Assembly: GCA_937896505.1 (NCBI GenBank)
Contig: CALBNP010000070.1
Location: 1-23,762, forward strand
From: an uncultured Bacteroidales bacterium
GTDB taxonomy: Bacteria > Bacteroidota > Bacteroidia > Bacteroidales > F082
Direction of reading: 5' to 3'
DNA length: 23,762 nucleotides
Positions 8,450 to 15,073 of this stretch are shown here, piece after piece (within the stretch, counting starts at the first letter, position 1; each line of letters starts with the position of its first letter). A model generated the notes under the pieces. The model ran no database searches and was not told the origin of the DNA. It saw only the letters and a list, made by a program, of their open reading frames with translations. Position numbers and translations under genes: made by a program.

Positions 8450-8473
8450 AGAGACGCGCCATGGCACGTCTCT
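8450..8473 (+). repeat. 24-nt near-perfect palindrome, possible ltaA terminator
   Basis: The arms agagacgcgcca and tggcacgtctct differ at one position. It lies 9 bases after the ltaA stop. The sequence resembles the GAGACG...CGTCTC palindromes that recur in many Bacteroidetes intergenic regions (recollection, not checked). There is no T-tract, so terminator function is uncertain. Confidence 0.6.
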
Positions 8474-8507
8474 GCCTAACAATAAAAAACATAAGGTATT
8501 CTAAAAG

Positions 8508-8541
8508 AAAAGCCCTAACCGATGGAATCAGTTAGGGCTTT
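8508..8541 (-). terminator. tRNA-Lys terminator
   Basis: A stem of about 15 bp with one mismatch (8509-8523 with 8527-8541) and a 3-nt loop sits directly downstream of the minus-strand tRNA. On that strand it is followed by a T-rich run (tttctttt). Confidence 0.75.
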
Positions 8542-8545
8542 GTTT

Positions 8546-8621
8546 TGGTGACCCGGCTGGGGCTCGAACCCAGGACCCCCACATTAAAAGTGTGATGCTC
8601 TACCTGCTGAGCTACCGAGTC
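8546..8621 (-). tRNA. tRNA-Lys (anticodon UUU)
   Basis: Read on the minus strand, the acceptor GACTCGG (8615-8621) pairs with CCGGGTC (8550-8556), followed by discriminator A and an encoded CCA (8546-8548). The D-arm is GCTC...GAGC. The anticodon stem TCACA/TGTGG closes the loop CTTTTAA, giving anticodon TTT. The T-arm contains GGTTCGAGCC. The body is 73 nt plus CCA. A promoter box lies at 8639-8646 and a terminator at 8508-8541. Confidence 0.97.
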
Positions 8622-8638
8622 ATCCTTTTTTGCGGGTG

Positions 8639-8646
8639 CAAAAGTA
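8639..8646 (-). promoter_or_regulatory. tRNA-Lys promoter, -7 box TACTTTTG
   Basis: On the minus strand TACTTTTG lies 17 nt before the mature tRNA 5' end, giving a short leader if transcription starts about 7 nt downstream. Confidence 0.75.
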
Positions 8647-8691
8647 GTGCTTTTTTCGATAGGTTACTCCAAAAATCGTCGAATTTTTTTC

Positions 8692-9306
8692 TTAATCCAA
8701 AATTCCTTTGCCCTGGCGTGTTATAATAATCTCATTGTCAGTGCAATCAACAATGGTACTAGCTTGGTTGTCGCCATAACCTCCATCGATGATAATATCC
8801 ACTTTGTCCTGATAACGCTCGTAGATTTCCTCTGGATCGGTGAGGTATTCGCCGATTTCGTCTTCTTCATCAACCAGTGAGGTAGTCATGATGGGCGAAC
8901 CAAACTCGCGTACGATGTTGGTGATGATAGGCTGGTCGGGGATGCGGATGCCGATGGTCTTCTTCTTGCTTTGGAAGATGCGCGGAATGTTGTTGTTGGC
9001 TTCCAAGATGAAGGTGAACGGACCAGGCAGGTTGCGTTTCATCATCTTGAAGACATCGTTGTTGATGGGGCGTGTGAACTCCGACAACATGCTCAAATCG
9101 TGGAAGATAAATGAGAAATTGGCTTTTTCTTTCTTTATGCCCTTGATTTGGCAGATGCGTTCCAAGGCTTTCTGGCTTGTGATGCTGCCGCCTAAGCCAT
9201 AGATGGTGTCGGTCGGGAAGATGATGAGACCTCCATCAGCCAGGCATTCCATGATCATCTTGATGTAGCGTGGATTGGGATTTGTAGGATAAAGTTTCAG
9301 TAACAT
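8692..9306 (-). CDS. Sua5/YciO/YrdC/YwlC family protein, YciO-like
   Basis: A 204-aa single-domain member of the family that includes L-threonylcarbamoyladenylate synthase, which makes TC-AMP from Thr, bicarbonate and ATP for tRNA t6A37. The family signature is residues 24-40 (DGGLIIFPTDTIYGLGG), then ERICQIK, LPGPFTFIL, KTIGIRIPDQPI and STIVD. The pattern of N-terminal and central segments looks closer to E. coli YciO than to TsaC, and YciO does not have a settled role in t6A synthesis, so the exact reaction is left open. The start at 9306 is preferred because the promoter box 9331-9338 includes the alternative TTG start at 9333. It is transcribed divergently from the permease gene at 9421. 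Confidence 0.88.
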   Translation of the reverse strand: MLLKLYPTNPNPRYIKMIMECLADGGLIIFPTDTIYGLGGSITSQKALERICQIKGIKKEKANFSFIFHDLSMLSEFTRPINNDVFKMMKRNLPGPFTFILEANNNIPRIFQSKKKTIGIRIPDQPIITNIVREFGSPIMTTSLVDEEDEIGEYLTDPEEIYERYQDKVDIIIDGGYGDNQASTIVDCTDNEIIITRQGKGILD

Positions 9307-9330
9307 ATTGAACTTGTTCGTTTTGAGCTG

Positions 9331-9338
9331 CAAAAGTA
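9331..9338 (-). promoter_or_regulatory. Promoter of the YciO-like gene, -7 box TACTTTTG
   Basis: TAnnTTTG match on the minus strand, 24 nt upstream of the ATG at 9306. It forms a divergent pair with the permease promoter at 9393-9400. Confidence 0.75.
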
Positions 9339-9392
9339 AGAATAAATTCCTAATCTCTGAACTCTAAACACAAAACTCTAAACTAAAAACAC

Positions 9393-9400
9393 TACTTTTG
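9393..9400 (+). promoter_or_regulatory. Permease promoter, -7 box TACTTTTG
   Basis: TAnnTTTG match, 20 nt upstream of the ATG at 9421. It is preceded by short imperfect ctctaaac repeats (9361-9384). Confidence 0.75.
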
Positions 9401-9420
9401 CGCGCTCAAAAACGTAGCAA

Positions 9421-10722
9421 ATGCTTACATCTGTTGTCATCAGCGCCATTACTTGCCTCGTCATGATTCTCGGGGTGTTGTTTTTCCCGAAAATCAAAGT
9501 GGGGAAGAACGGTGTGGCCTCCTATTGGGTGATTGCCTTGATTGGGGCTTTATTGTTGGTGGTTTCTGGTCAGACTGATTTTCAGCGAATTGGCAGCGCC
9601 TTGATGACGGACAATGCCATCAATCCTCTGAAAATCCTGGTCTTGTTCATCTCGATGACCATCTTGTCGATTTACTTGGATGAGTTGGGATTTTTCCGCT
9701 ATTTGGCCAACAAGACCTTGAAACACGCGGGCAACAGCCAGATGAAGCTCTTCCTTTACCTTTATCTGATTGTCTCGGTGCTGACGGTGTTCACCTCCAA
9801 CGATGTCATCATCCTGTCGTTCACGCCTTTCATCTGTTATTTCGCCAAGAACGCGAAAATCAACGCGATACCTTATTTGGCGGCTGAGTTTGTGGCGGCC
9901 AACACTTGGAGCATGACTTTGATTATCGGTAACCCGACGAACATCTATCTGGCCACGGCCAATGGTATCGGCTTCGTTGAATATCTGAAAGTTATGATTG
10001 TCCCGACCTTGTTGTCGGGTTTGGTGGCTTTTGCGATGCTTTATCTGCTGTTCCACAAACAGTTGAAGCAACCGATTTGTGGCGAAGCTGAAGACGTGGT
10101 GATCAAGGAAAAGTTTAGCCTTTGGGTGGGCATTGTCCATTTGGCGGTTTGTACGGTGATGCTCGCCATCTCTTCGTATGTGGGCATCGAGATGTGGGCG
10201 GTGTCGGCTTGCGCCGTGTTGAGTCTGGTCGTCTGGTGCCTCGTCATCGACTTGTGTAGCAAGAGATTACCTAACGAATTGATGGCTTGCATGAAACGCG
10301 CCCCGTGGCAGTTGGTGCCTTTCGTGCTCTCTATGTTCGTGATGACTATCGTGCTTGCCGACAAAGGCGTGACGCAAAGCATCGGACAGTTTTTGGGTTC
10401 GGAATTCACTTTGCTGCGCTATGGTCTTGCTTCGTTTGTGGCAGCTAACGTGTTGAATAACATCCCGATGAGCGTGCTGTTTTGCTCGATTATGGAGGCA
10501 GCAAGTCCGGCAGTGATGACGAAAGCGGTATTTGCCACCATCGTTGGTTCCAATGTGGGTGCTTTCCTGACTCCCATCGGTGCCTTGGCAGGCATCATGT
10601 GGAGCGGTATCCTCAACGAGCATGGCCTGAAGTTCGGTTATCTCGATTTCCTGAAAATCGGCATTACGGTGGCTTTGCCTGCTTTATTAGCTGCTTTATT
10701 GGGACTTAGCATCGTTTTGTAA
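9421..10722 (+). CDS. ArsB/NhaD-family (ion transporter superfamily) permease
   Basis: Integral inner-membrane protein of 433 aa with roughly eleven hydrophobic segments. It shows the inverted-repeat pseudosymmetry of ion-transporter superfamily permeases. In the first half, TSNDVIILSFTPF (125-137) is followed by IIGNPTNIYLA (168-178). In the second half, NNIPMSVLF (346-354) is followed by GSNVGAFLTPIGALAG (376-391). These Asn-rich hairpin motifs are characteristic of ArsB, NhaD and SLC13-like transporters. The substrate cannot be decided: arsenite, Na+/H+ or an organic anion are all possible. No arsR, arsA or arsC gene is adjacent, so an arsenic role is not favoured by context. It has its own promoter and lies 68 bp before the PurF-like gene, which also has its own. 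Confidence 0.85.
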   Translation: MLTSVVISAITCLVMILGVLFFPKIKVGKNGVASYWVIALIGALLLVVSGQTDFQRIGSALMTDNAINPLKILVLFISMTILSIYLDELGFFRYLANKTLKHAGNSQMKLFLYLYLIVSVLTVFTSNDVIILSFTPFICYFAKNAKINAIPYLAAEFVAANTWSMTLIIGNPTNIYLATANGIGFVEYLKVMIVPTLLSGLVAFAMLYLLFHKQLKQPICGEAEDVVIKEKFSLWVGIVHLAVCTVMLAISSYVGIEMWAVSACAVLSLVVWCLVIDLCSKRLPNELMACMKRAPWQLVPFVLSMFVMTIVLADKGVTQSIGQFLGSEFTLLRYGLASFVAANVLNNIPMSVLFCSIMEAASPAVMTKAVFATIVGSNVGAFLTPIGALAGIMWSGILNEHGLKFGYLDFLKIGITVALPALLAALLGLSIVL

Positions 10723-10760
10723 TTTTCTTGAATCCGTTGTTGGAATTCGGTTTTAATCCT

Positions 10761-10768
10761 TATTTTTG
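10761..10768 (+). promoter_or_regulatory. Promoter of the PurF-like gene, -7 box TATTTTTG
   Basis: TAnnTTTG match, 22 nt before the ATG at 10791. A TTG at 10740-10742 could serve as a weak upstream element. Confidence 0.7.
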
Positions 10769-10790
10769 CGCATTCAAATTCATTTGACTC

Positions 10791-12197
10791 ATGGGAGGCT
10801 TTTTTGGCGTTATTTCACAACACCCTTGCGCCACAGACTTGTTCTATGGCATTGATTATCACTCACATCTTGGCACAAAGCGTGCCGGCATGGTTACGCG
10901 CGAAGACGATGTCTTTCATCGTTCCATCCACGATATCGAGAACAATTATTTCCGCACCAAATTCAGCGATGAGATAGGTAAGTTCACTGGAAACTTGGGC
11001 ATTGGTGTCATCAGCGATACCGATGCGCAGCCTATCGTGATGAACTCGCACCTTGGCCGTTTCGCCATCGTGACGGTGGCTCGCATCAATAACCTTGACG
11101 AGTTGGTGAAAGATTGTCTGGAACGCCGTCAGCATTTCTCCGAACTGAATTCGGGAAGGACGAACCCGACCGAGCTGATAGCCTTGCTCATCAACCAGGG
11201 CGAGACCTTCGTGGAAGGCATCCAGAATGTTTATAATAAGGTGAAGGGCTCGTGCTCGATGCTGATTCTGACCGACGACGGCATCATTGCGGCTCGCGAT
11301 TTCTATGGACGTACACCTATCGTGGTGGGCAAGGATGAGGAAGGCTATTGTGTGGCCTCCGAAAGCCATAGTTATATTAACCTCGATTACACTACTTGTT
11401 ATAATGTGGCTCCAGGCGAAATCGTGAAGGTGACTTTGGATGGCGTCAAGCAACTGCTCGCACCCAATCCGAAGAGCCAGGTTTGTTCGTTCCTTTGGGT
11501 GTATTATGGCTATCCTGTCACCGATTATGAAGGCATCAATGTGGAAGAGGCACGTTATCGCGAAGGCATTGAAATCGGTCGTGACGATGATATTGATATC
11601 GACTATGTGAGTGCCATCCCTGATTCGGGTATCGGCATGGCTTTGGGCTATTCCAATATCCGTAAGGTGCCTTATAAGCGTGGCGTGGTGAAATATACGC
11701 CTACTTGGTCGCGCAGTTTCATGCCTGTCAACCAAGCTCAACGCGAGCATGTGGCCAAGATGAAACTCATTGCCAACCGTCAGTTGCTTGAAGGGAAGAA
11801 AGTCGTGTTTTGCGACGACAGCATCGTGCGTGGAACGCAGTTGCGCGACAACGTGAAGATGCTTTACGATTTTGGCGCAAAGGAAGTGCACATCCGTATC
11901 AGTTGCCCACCTTTGTTGTATGGTTGCCCGTTCCTCAATTTCTCGGCTTCGAAGAATGTTTTGGAACTTGCCACACGTCGTTTCGTGGAACAACTGGAAG
12001 GATCGAGCGAGAAAAACATAGAAAAATATTGCGACCACACTACCAAGGAATATGCAGCCATGGTGGAAATGATGCGTAAGAAACTTGGTGTGGATTCGCT
12101 CAAATTCAACACTTTGGAAAACGTGGTGAAGGCTATCGGGTTGCCTAAGTGCCAGCTCTGCATGCACTGCTTCGATGGCTCAAGCTATGGCTATTGA
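10791..12197 (+). CDS. PurF-like amidophosphoribosyltransferase paralogue lacking the glutaminase nucleophile
   Basis: A 468-aa homologue of glutamine PRPP amidotransferase, the first enzyme of purine synthesis. The PRPP-binding loop VVFCDDSIVRGT (338-349) is intact, and the N-terminal domain keeps DFYGRTPIVVG and CVASES (170-192). The glutaminase site is not intact. The protein starts MGGFFGV instead of MCGI.G, so the N-terminal Cys nucleophile is absent; HRGQ is replaced by HLGTK (26-30); the H-x-RYPT loop is missing around GIGVISDTDAQP (70-81); and HNGN is replaced by ARINN (97-101). Cys232, Cys379, Cys457 and Cys460 fall where Bacillus-type PurF binds its 4Fe-4S cluster, judged by local context. 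Similar MGGFFG proteins are annotated as amidophosphoribosyltransferase in Bacteroidetes (recollection). It may use free ammonia, another amine donor, or have a different role. No pur genes are adjacent. Confidence 0.85.
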   Translation: MGGFFGVISQHPCATDLFYGIDYHSHLGTKRAGMVTREDDVFHRSIHDIENNYFRTKFSDEIGKFTGNLGIGVISDTDAQPIVMNSHLGRFAIVTVARINNLDELVKDCLERRQHFSELNSGRTNPTELIALLINQGETFVEGIQNVYNKVKGSCSMLILTDDGIIAARDFYGRTPIVVGKDEEGYCVASESHSYINLDYTTCYNVAPGEIVKVTLDGVKQLLAPNPKSQVCSFLWVYYGYPVTDYEGINVEEARYREGIEIGRDDDIDIDYVSAIPDSGIGMALGYSNIRKVPYKRGVVKYTPTWSRSFMPVNQAQREHVAKMKLIANRQLLEGKKVVFCDDSIVRGTQLRDNVKMLYDFGAKEVHIRISCPPLLYGCPFLNFSASKNVLELATRRFVEQLEGSSEKNIEKYCDHTTKEYAAMVEMMRKKLGVDSLKFNTLENVVKAIGLPKCQLCMHCFDGSSYGY

Positions 12198-12204
12198 TTA
12201 CAAA

Positions 12205-12324
12205 GGTTTTATGCACTTCGTGCAGAAATTTATGAGGAAATCTTGGAAGAAGAAATTTCTATTCAAAGATTTCCTATTTGATTTCTGGGCGAAGCCCATA
12301 TCATTAAATATCAAAGATAAAACC
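12205..12324. repeat. Large imperfect inverted repeat downstream of the PurF-like gene
   Basis: The outer arms ggttttat (12205-12212) and ataaaacc (12317-12324) pair, as do the inner arms aggaaatctt (12235-12244) and aagatttcct (12266-12275). Between them atgcacttcgtgcagaaat (12211-12229) pairs with atttctgggcgaagcccat (12281-12299), and each of these also contains its own small hairpin (tgcac-ttc-gtgca; gggc-gaa-gccc). The central agaaatttct is self-complementary. It may be a mobile palindromic element or a structured 3' region; no coding potential is seen. Confidence 0.65.
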
Positions 12325-12399
12325 ATAAGAGAATCACTTTGTTAGAAGATGTGAGCGTATTTTTGTTAGAAAAACGCTTGCCAATTCCCAAAAAGGTTG

Positions 12400-12407
12400 T
12401 ACTTTTG
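12400..12407 (+). promoter_or_regulatory. ffs promoter, TTG-N19-TACTTTTG
   Basis: A TTG at 12378-12380 is followed by 19 nt and then the -7 box. This is a good match to the Bacteroidetes housekeeping promoter, placing transcription start near 12412. Confidence 0.8.
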
Positions 12408-12411
12408 CATC

Positions 12412-12507
12412 GGGTAAGTCTTATACGACCAGCTCCTGCTGAAATCCCCCAGGACCGGAAGGTAGCAAGGGTAGGTGGTCGAGCGGTGCGATATAAGTAG
12501 CTTACCC
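12412..12507 (+). ncRNA. ffs: Signal recognition particle RNA (small bacterial type)
   Basis: A roughly 96-nt 4.5S-like RNA that binds Ffh and FtsY for co-translational membrane targeting. The ends pair (gggtaag 12412-12418 with cttaccc 12501-12507), as does an internal gacca/tggtc helix (12427-12431 with 12476-12480). The conserved domain IV sequence with a GGAA tetraloop is ccaggaccggaaggtagcaa (12449-12468). A T-tract directly after the closing stem (12508-12513) gives an intrinsic terminator, and the promoter lies at 12400-12407. Confidence 0.93.
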
Positions 12508-12514
12508 TTTTTTG
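12501..12514 (+). terminator. ffs terminator T-tract
   Basis: The 3' arm of the ffs closing stem is followed by a run of T. The last TTTG (12511-12514) also lies 18 nt upstream of the next gene's -7 box and could double as its -33 element. Confidence 0.7.
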
Positions 12515-12532
12515 TTTTTATCCAAAAACAAT

Positions 12533-12540
12533 TACCTTTG
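12533..12540 (+). promoter_or_regulatory. GH95 gene promoter, -7 box TACCTTTG
   Basis: TAnnTTTG match, 23 nt upstream of the ATG at 12564. The best upstream element is TTTG at 12511-12514, inside the ffs terminator. Confidence 0.75.
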
Positions 12541-12563
12541 CAAGCGATTTAAATCATATTCCT

Positions 12564-14975
12564 ATGAAAAATCTGCTTTTCAGTGTCTTGCTTCTTGCTT
12601 TCATCGCTTTTACTTTTCCGTCTTGCCGCGATTCGGAACCGGAAAGAAATCTGCTGGTGATGCGATTCGATGCTCCCGCAAAGATATGGGAAGAAACGCT
12701 GCCTTTGGGTAATGGCCATCTTGGCATGATGCCCGATGGCGGTATCGGAAAGGAAACTATCGTGTTGAACGACATTACCTTATGGTCTGGTTCGCCAAGC
12801 GACGACAGCAATCCTTTGGCCCGACAATCGCTGCCCGAGATTCAGCAGTTGCTGAAAGAAGGCAAGAACTACGAGGCTCAGGAGCTGATGTATGAGACTT
12901 TCGTCTGTGGCGGACAAGGCTCGGGCCATGGCAATGGCGCCGCGGTTCCTTTCGGCTGCTATCAGACTTTGGGAACGATGGAAATCGAGTTTGAAGGACT
13001 TTCGGACTCGCTGACCGCCGCTTCTAGTTATTGCGAGGAACGAAGCAATCCAGACAATAATTCATATCAAAGGTCATTAAACATTAGCGATGCCACAGCA
13101 AACACGACTTTCATAAAGGATGGCACCACATTTACCCGCGAATATTTCACCTCGCGCACCGATGATGTGGGTGTGATTCGCCTTCAAGCCGACTGCGAAG
13201 GCAAAGTCGCGTTTACACTTCGCCTCTCACGCCCCGAGCATTTCACGGTTTATGAAGATGGCAACACGCTGAAAATGAGTGGCCAGCTTTCCAATGGAGT
13301 TGATAGCCTTGGCGGGATGCGCTATTGTGCTGGTGTGCGAGTGTTGAATGATGGGGGAGAGGTGGACTGTTCCGATTCCGCCATCGTGGTGCGTGATGCT
13401 GATGAGGCCGTAATCTTGTTCTCCAACTTTACCGATTATTTGACGGATGACTTTGAACATCAGCTTGATGCGACCTTGGATAATGCCGCTTCCTTGGGTT
13501 ACGATGCCTTAAAACAACGCCATCTTGACTCATATCATGAGCTTTTCGACCGCGTTGAATTGTATATCGAGCCAGCATCTCGTCATTGCGAAGAACTTGA
13601 CAATCCAGATGATCAAATTGCCTCTTCTCGTCATTGCGAGGAGGCACGACGAAGCAATCTAGACAATAGTGATACACTGACCTTAGCCCAACATTGGCAA
13701 GCCTTCCTCGATAGCGACGACCCTTGGCTGCCTGTCTGCTATTTCCAGTTTGGCCGCTATCTTCTCATCAGTTCGACGCGTGAGGACTTGCTGCCGCCCA
13801 ATCTGCAAGGCCTGTGGGCAAACACCATCAACACCCCGTGGAACGGCGACTACCATACCAATATTAACGTCCAGATGAACCATTGGCCTTGTGAAGTCTG
13901 CAACCTTTCGGAACTGCATCTGCCCTTGATTCGAATGACTGAGAATATGGTTCCTTCGGGCGAACAGACGGCACGAGGCTTCTATGATGCCAACGGCTGG
14001 GTGTGTCATTGGGCCACCAACCTATGGGGATTCACCGCTCCGGGCGAGCACCCTTCGTGGGGCGCAACCAATACGGGTGGCGCATGGCTTGCGTTGCATG
14101 CCTGGCAACATTACCAATTCACGCAAGATGTTGATTTCTTGACAGAAGCCTATCCGATGATGAAAGGCGCAGCCCGGTTTTTCCTTGATGCAATGATTGA
14201 GGAACCTGAACACGGATGGCTCGTCACGGCTCCGACTTCCTCGCCTGAAAACGCTTTTTTTGTCGATTCGGTTCGCACGGCTTCGGTGTGCATGGGCAGC
14301 ACGATGGATGTGCAAATCATCAGCGAGTTGTATGATGCGGTGTGTGATGCCGCCACAATTCTTGCCTGTGACTCCGCTTTTGCCGACTCGCTGCAACAGG
14401 CCAAGGCCAAATTTCCGCCTATGCAGGTCAGTGAAAGAGGCTACTTGCAAGAGTGGCTGAAGGACTATCGTGAAACCGACCCGCAGCACCGCCATGTGTC
14501 GCATCTCTTTGGCTTATATCCTGGAAATACCATCACTCCAAAGAAGACGCCTGAGCTGATGGATGCCTGCCGTACGACCTTGCTCCGTCGGGGCGATGGG
14601 GGCACAGGATGGTCGCGGGCGTGGAAGATTTGCTTCTGGGCGCGTCTCGGCGATGGCGACCATGCCTATCTGATGCTCAAGAACCTCATGCTGCCTAGTC
14701 TGCCTCTTGAGGGGACGACCTACAATGGCAGCGGTGCAGGTACCTATCCCAACCTTTTCTGTGCCCATCCGCCTTTCCAGATTGACGGTAACTTCGGCGG
14801 TTGTGCCGGCATCGCCGAGATGCTGATTCAAAGCCATGATGGTGAGATTCAACTTTTGCCCGCATTGCCTTCGGCATGGCAGAATGGCTGCTTCAAAGGT
14901 CTCCGCACCCGTGGCGGCAAGGTCGTCGATTGCGAATGGAAGGATGGCAAGGTGGTGAAGGTGACGGAGCGGTGA
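12564..14975 (+). CDS. GH95 family glycosidase (alpha-L-fucosidase type) lipoprotein with in-frame repeat insertions
   Basis: An 803-aa lipoprotein. The signal peptide ends in FPSC (lipobox Cys at 21), so a periplasmic or surface location is inferred. The N-terminal GH95 domain begins at WEETLPLGNGHLGMM. The catalytic (alpha/alpha)6 domain has HTNINVQMNHW with Asn433 and Asn435, SPEN with Glu562, and QIDGNFGG with Asp741. By recollection these match the Asn pair, general acid and base-activating Asp of Bifidobacterium AfcA (N421, N423, E566, D766). Family activities are alpha-1,2-fucosidase and alpha-L-galactosidase, and the choice is not decided here. Residues about 154-166 (SSYCEERSNPDNN) and 339-369 (two CEE-containing units) come from dispersed DNA repeats lying in frame. 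They fall where the family has variable loops, so the core appears intact. It has its own promoter and no PUL partners nearby. Confidence 0.92.
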   Translation: MKNLLFSVLLLAFIAFTFPSCRDSEPERNLLVMRFDAPAKIWEETLPLGNGHLGMMPDGGIGKETIVLNDITLWSGSPSDDSNPLARQSLPEIQQLLKEGKNYEAQELMYETFVCGGQGSGHGNGAAVPFGCYQTLGTMEIEFEGLSDSLTAASSYCEERSNPDNNSYQRSLNISDATANTTFIKDGTTFTREYFTSRTDDVGVIRLQADCEGKVAFTLRLSRPEHFTVYEDGNTLKMSGQLSNGVDSLGGMRYCAGVRVLNDGGEVDCSDSAIVVRDADEAVILFSNFTDYLTDDFEHQLDATLDNAASLGYDALKQRHLDSYHELFDRVELYIEPASRHCEELDNPDDQIASSRHCEEARRSNLDNSDTLTLAQHWQAFLDSDDPWLPVCYFQFGRYLLISSTREDLLPPNLQGLWANTINTPWNGDYHTNINVQMNHWPCEVCNLSELHLPLIRMTENMVPSGEQTARGFYDANGWVCHWATNLWGFTAPGEHPSWGATNTGGAWLALHAWQHYQFTQDVDFLTEAYPMMKGAARFFLDAMIEEPEHGWLVTAPTSSPENAFFVDSVRTASVCMGSTMDVQIISELYDAVCDAATILACDSAFADSLQQAKAKFPPMQVSERGYLQEWLKDYRETDPQHRHVSHLFGLYPGNTITPKKTPELMDACRTTLLRRGDGGTGWSRAWKICFWARLGDGDHAYLMLKNLMLPSLPLEGTTYNGSGAGTYPNLFCAHPPFQIDGNFGGCAGIAEMLIQSHDGEIQLLPALPSAWQNGCFKGLRTRGGKVVDCEWKDGKVVKVTER
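13023..13060 (+). repeat. Dispersed repeat copy 1 inside the GH95 gene
   Basis: tctagttattgcgaggaacg continuing to ...caatccagacaata. It encodes SSYCEERSNPDN in the host reading frame, between the domain's GLSDSL and YQRSLNIS segments. It matches the element at 13626-13668 apart from a 5-base gap and a few substitutions. Confidence 0.8.
13578..13668 (+). repeat. Dispersed repeat copies 2a and 2b in tandem inside the GH95 gene
   Basis: Copy 2a (13578-13614) and copy 2b (13626-13668) both begin tctcgtcattgcga. Their starts are 48 bp apart, a multiple of three, and the reading frame is preserved. They encode SRHCEELDNPDD and SRHCEEARRSNLDN. They sit between VELYIEPA and LTLAQHWQAFL, a linker before the conserved QFGRYLLISS helix. 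Confidence 0.8.
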
Positions 14976-14989
14976 AATGCTGTTTCGTG

Positions 14990-15073
14990 AAAATGGAAAA
15001 TATTTCCTAAAATTACTGATAAAAATGGAAAAATTTTCATATTTTTGCCAAAATAAAATTTCAAAATGGAAAA
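14990..15073. promoter_or_regulatory. Repeated aaaatggaaaa motifs, candidate operator of the Fic gene
   Basis: aaaatggaaaa occurs at 14990-15000, 15022-15032 and 15063-15073, the last overlapping the start codon. The first two lead into short dyads (ggaaaatatttcc, 14995-15007; gaaaaattttc, 15028-15038) whose centres are 32 bp apart, about three helical turns. The -7 box lies between the second and third copies. An operator is inferred only. Confidence 0.4.
15040..15047 (+). promoter_or_regulatory. Fic gene promoter, -7 box TATTTTTG
   Basis: TAnnTTTG match, 18 nt upstream of the ATG at 15066, inside an A/T-rich stretch with repeated motifs. Confidence 0.7.

Noticed and set aside
9421..10722. 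Arsenic-resistance locus
   Set aside because: Only an ArsB/NhaD-like permease is present; no arsR, arsC or arsA lies nearby, and the family transports several different ions.
10863..12167. 434-codon open frame on the minus strand opposite the PurF-like gene
   Set aside because: Antisense shadow of the real gene, with a His/Ile-rich translation and no promoter box or recognisable domain.
12205..12324. Riboswitch or leader for the downstream gene
   Set aside because: ffs with its own promoter and terminator lies between this structure and the next coding gene, so it cannot be a leader of that gene.
13578..13668. Tandem GH95 repeats as a sign of a broken gene
   Set aside because: The frame stays open, the conserved catalytic segments on both sides are intact, and the insertion sits in a variable linker, so the gene is called functional.
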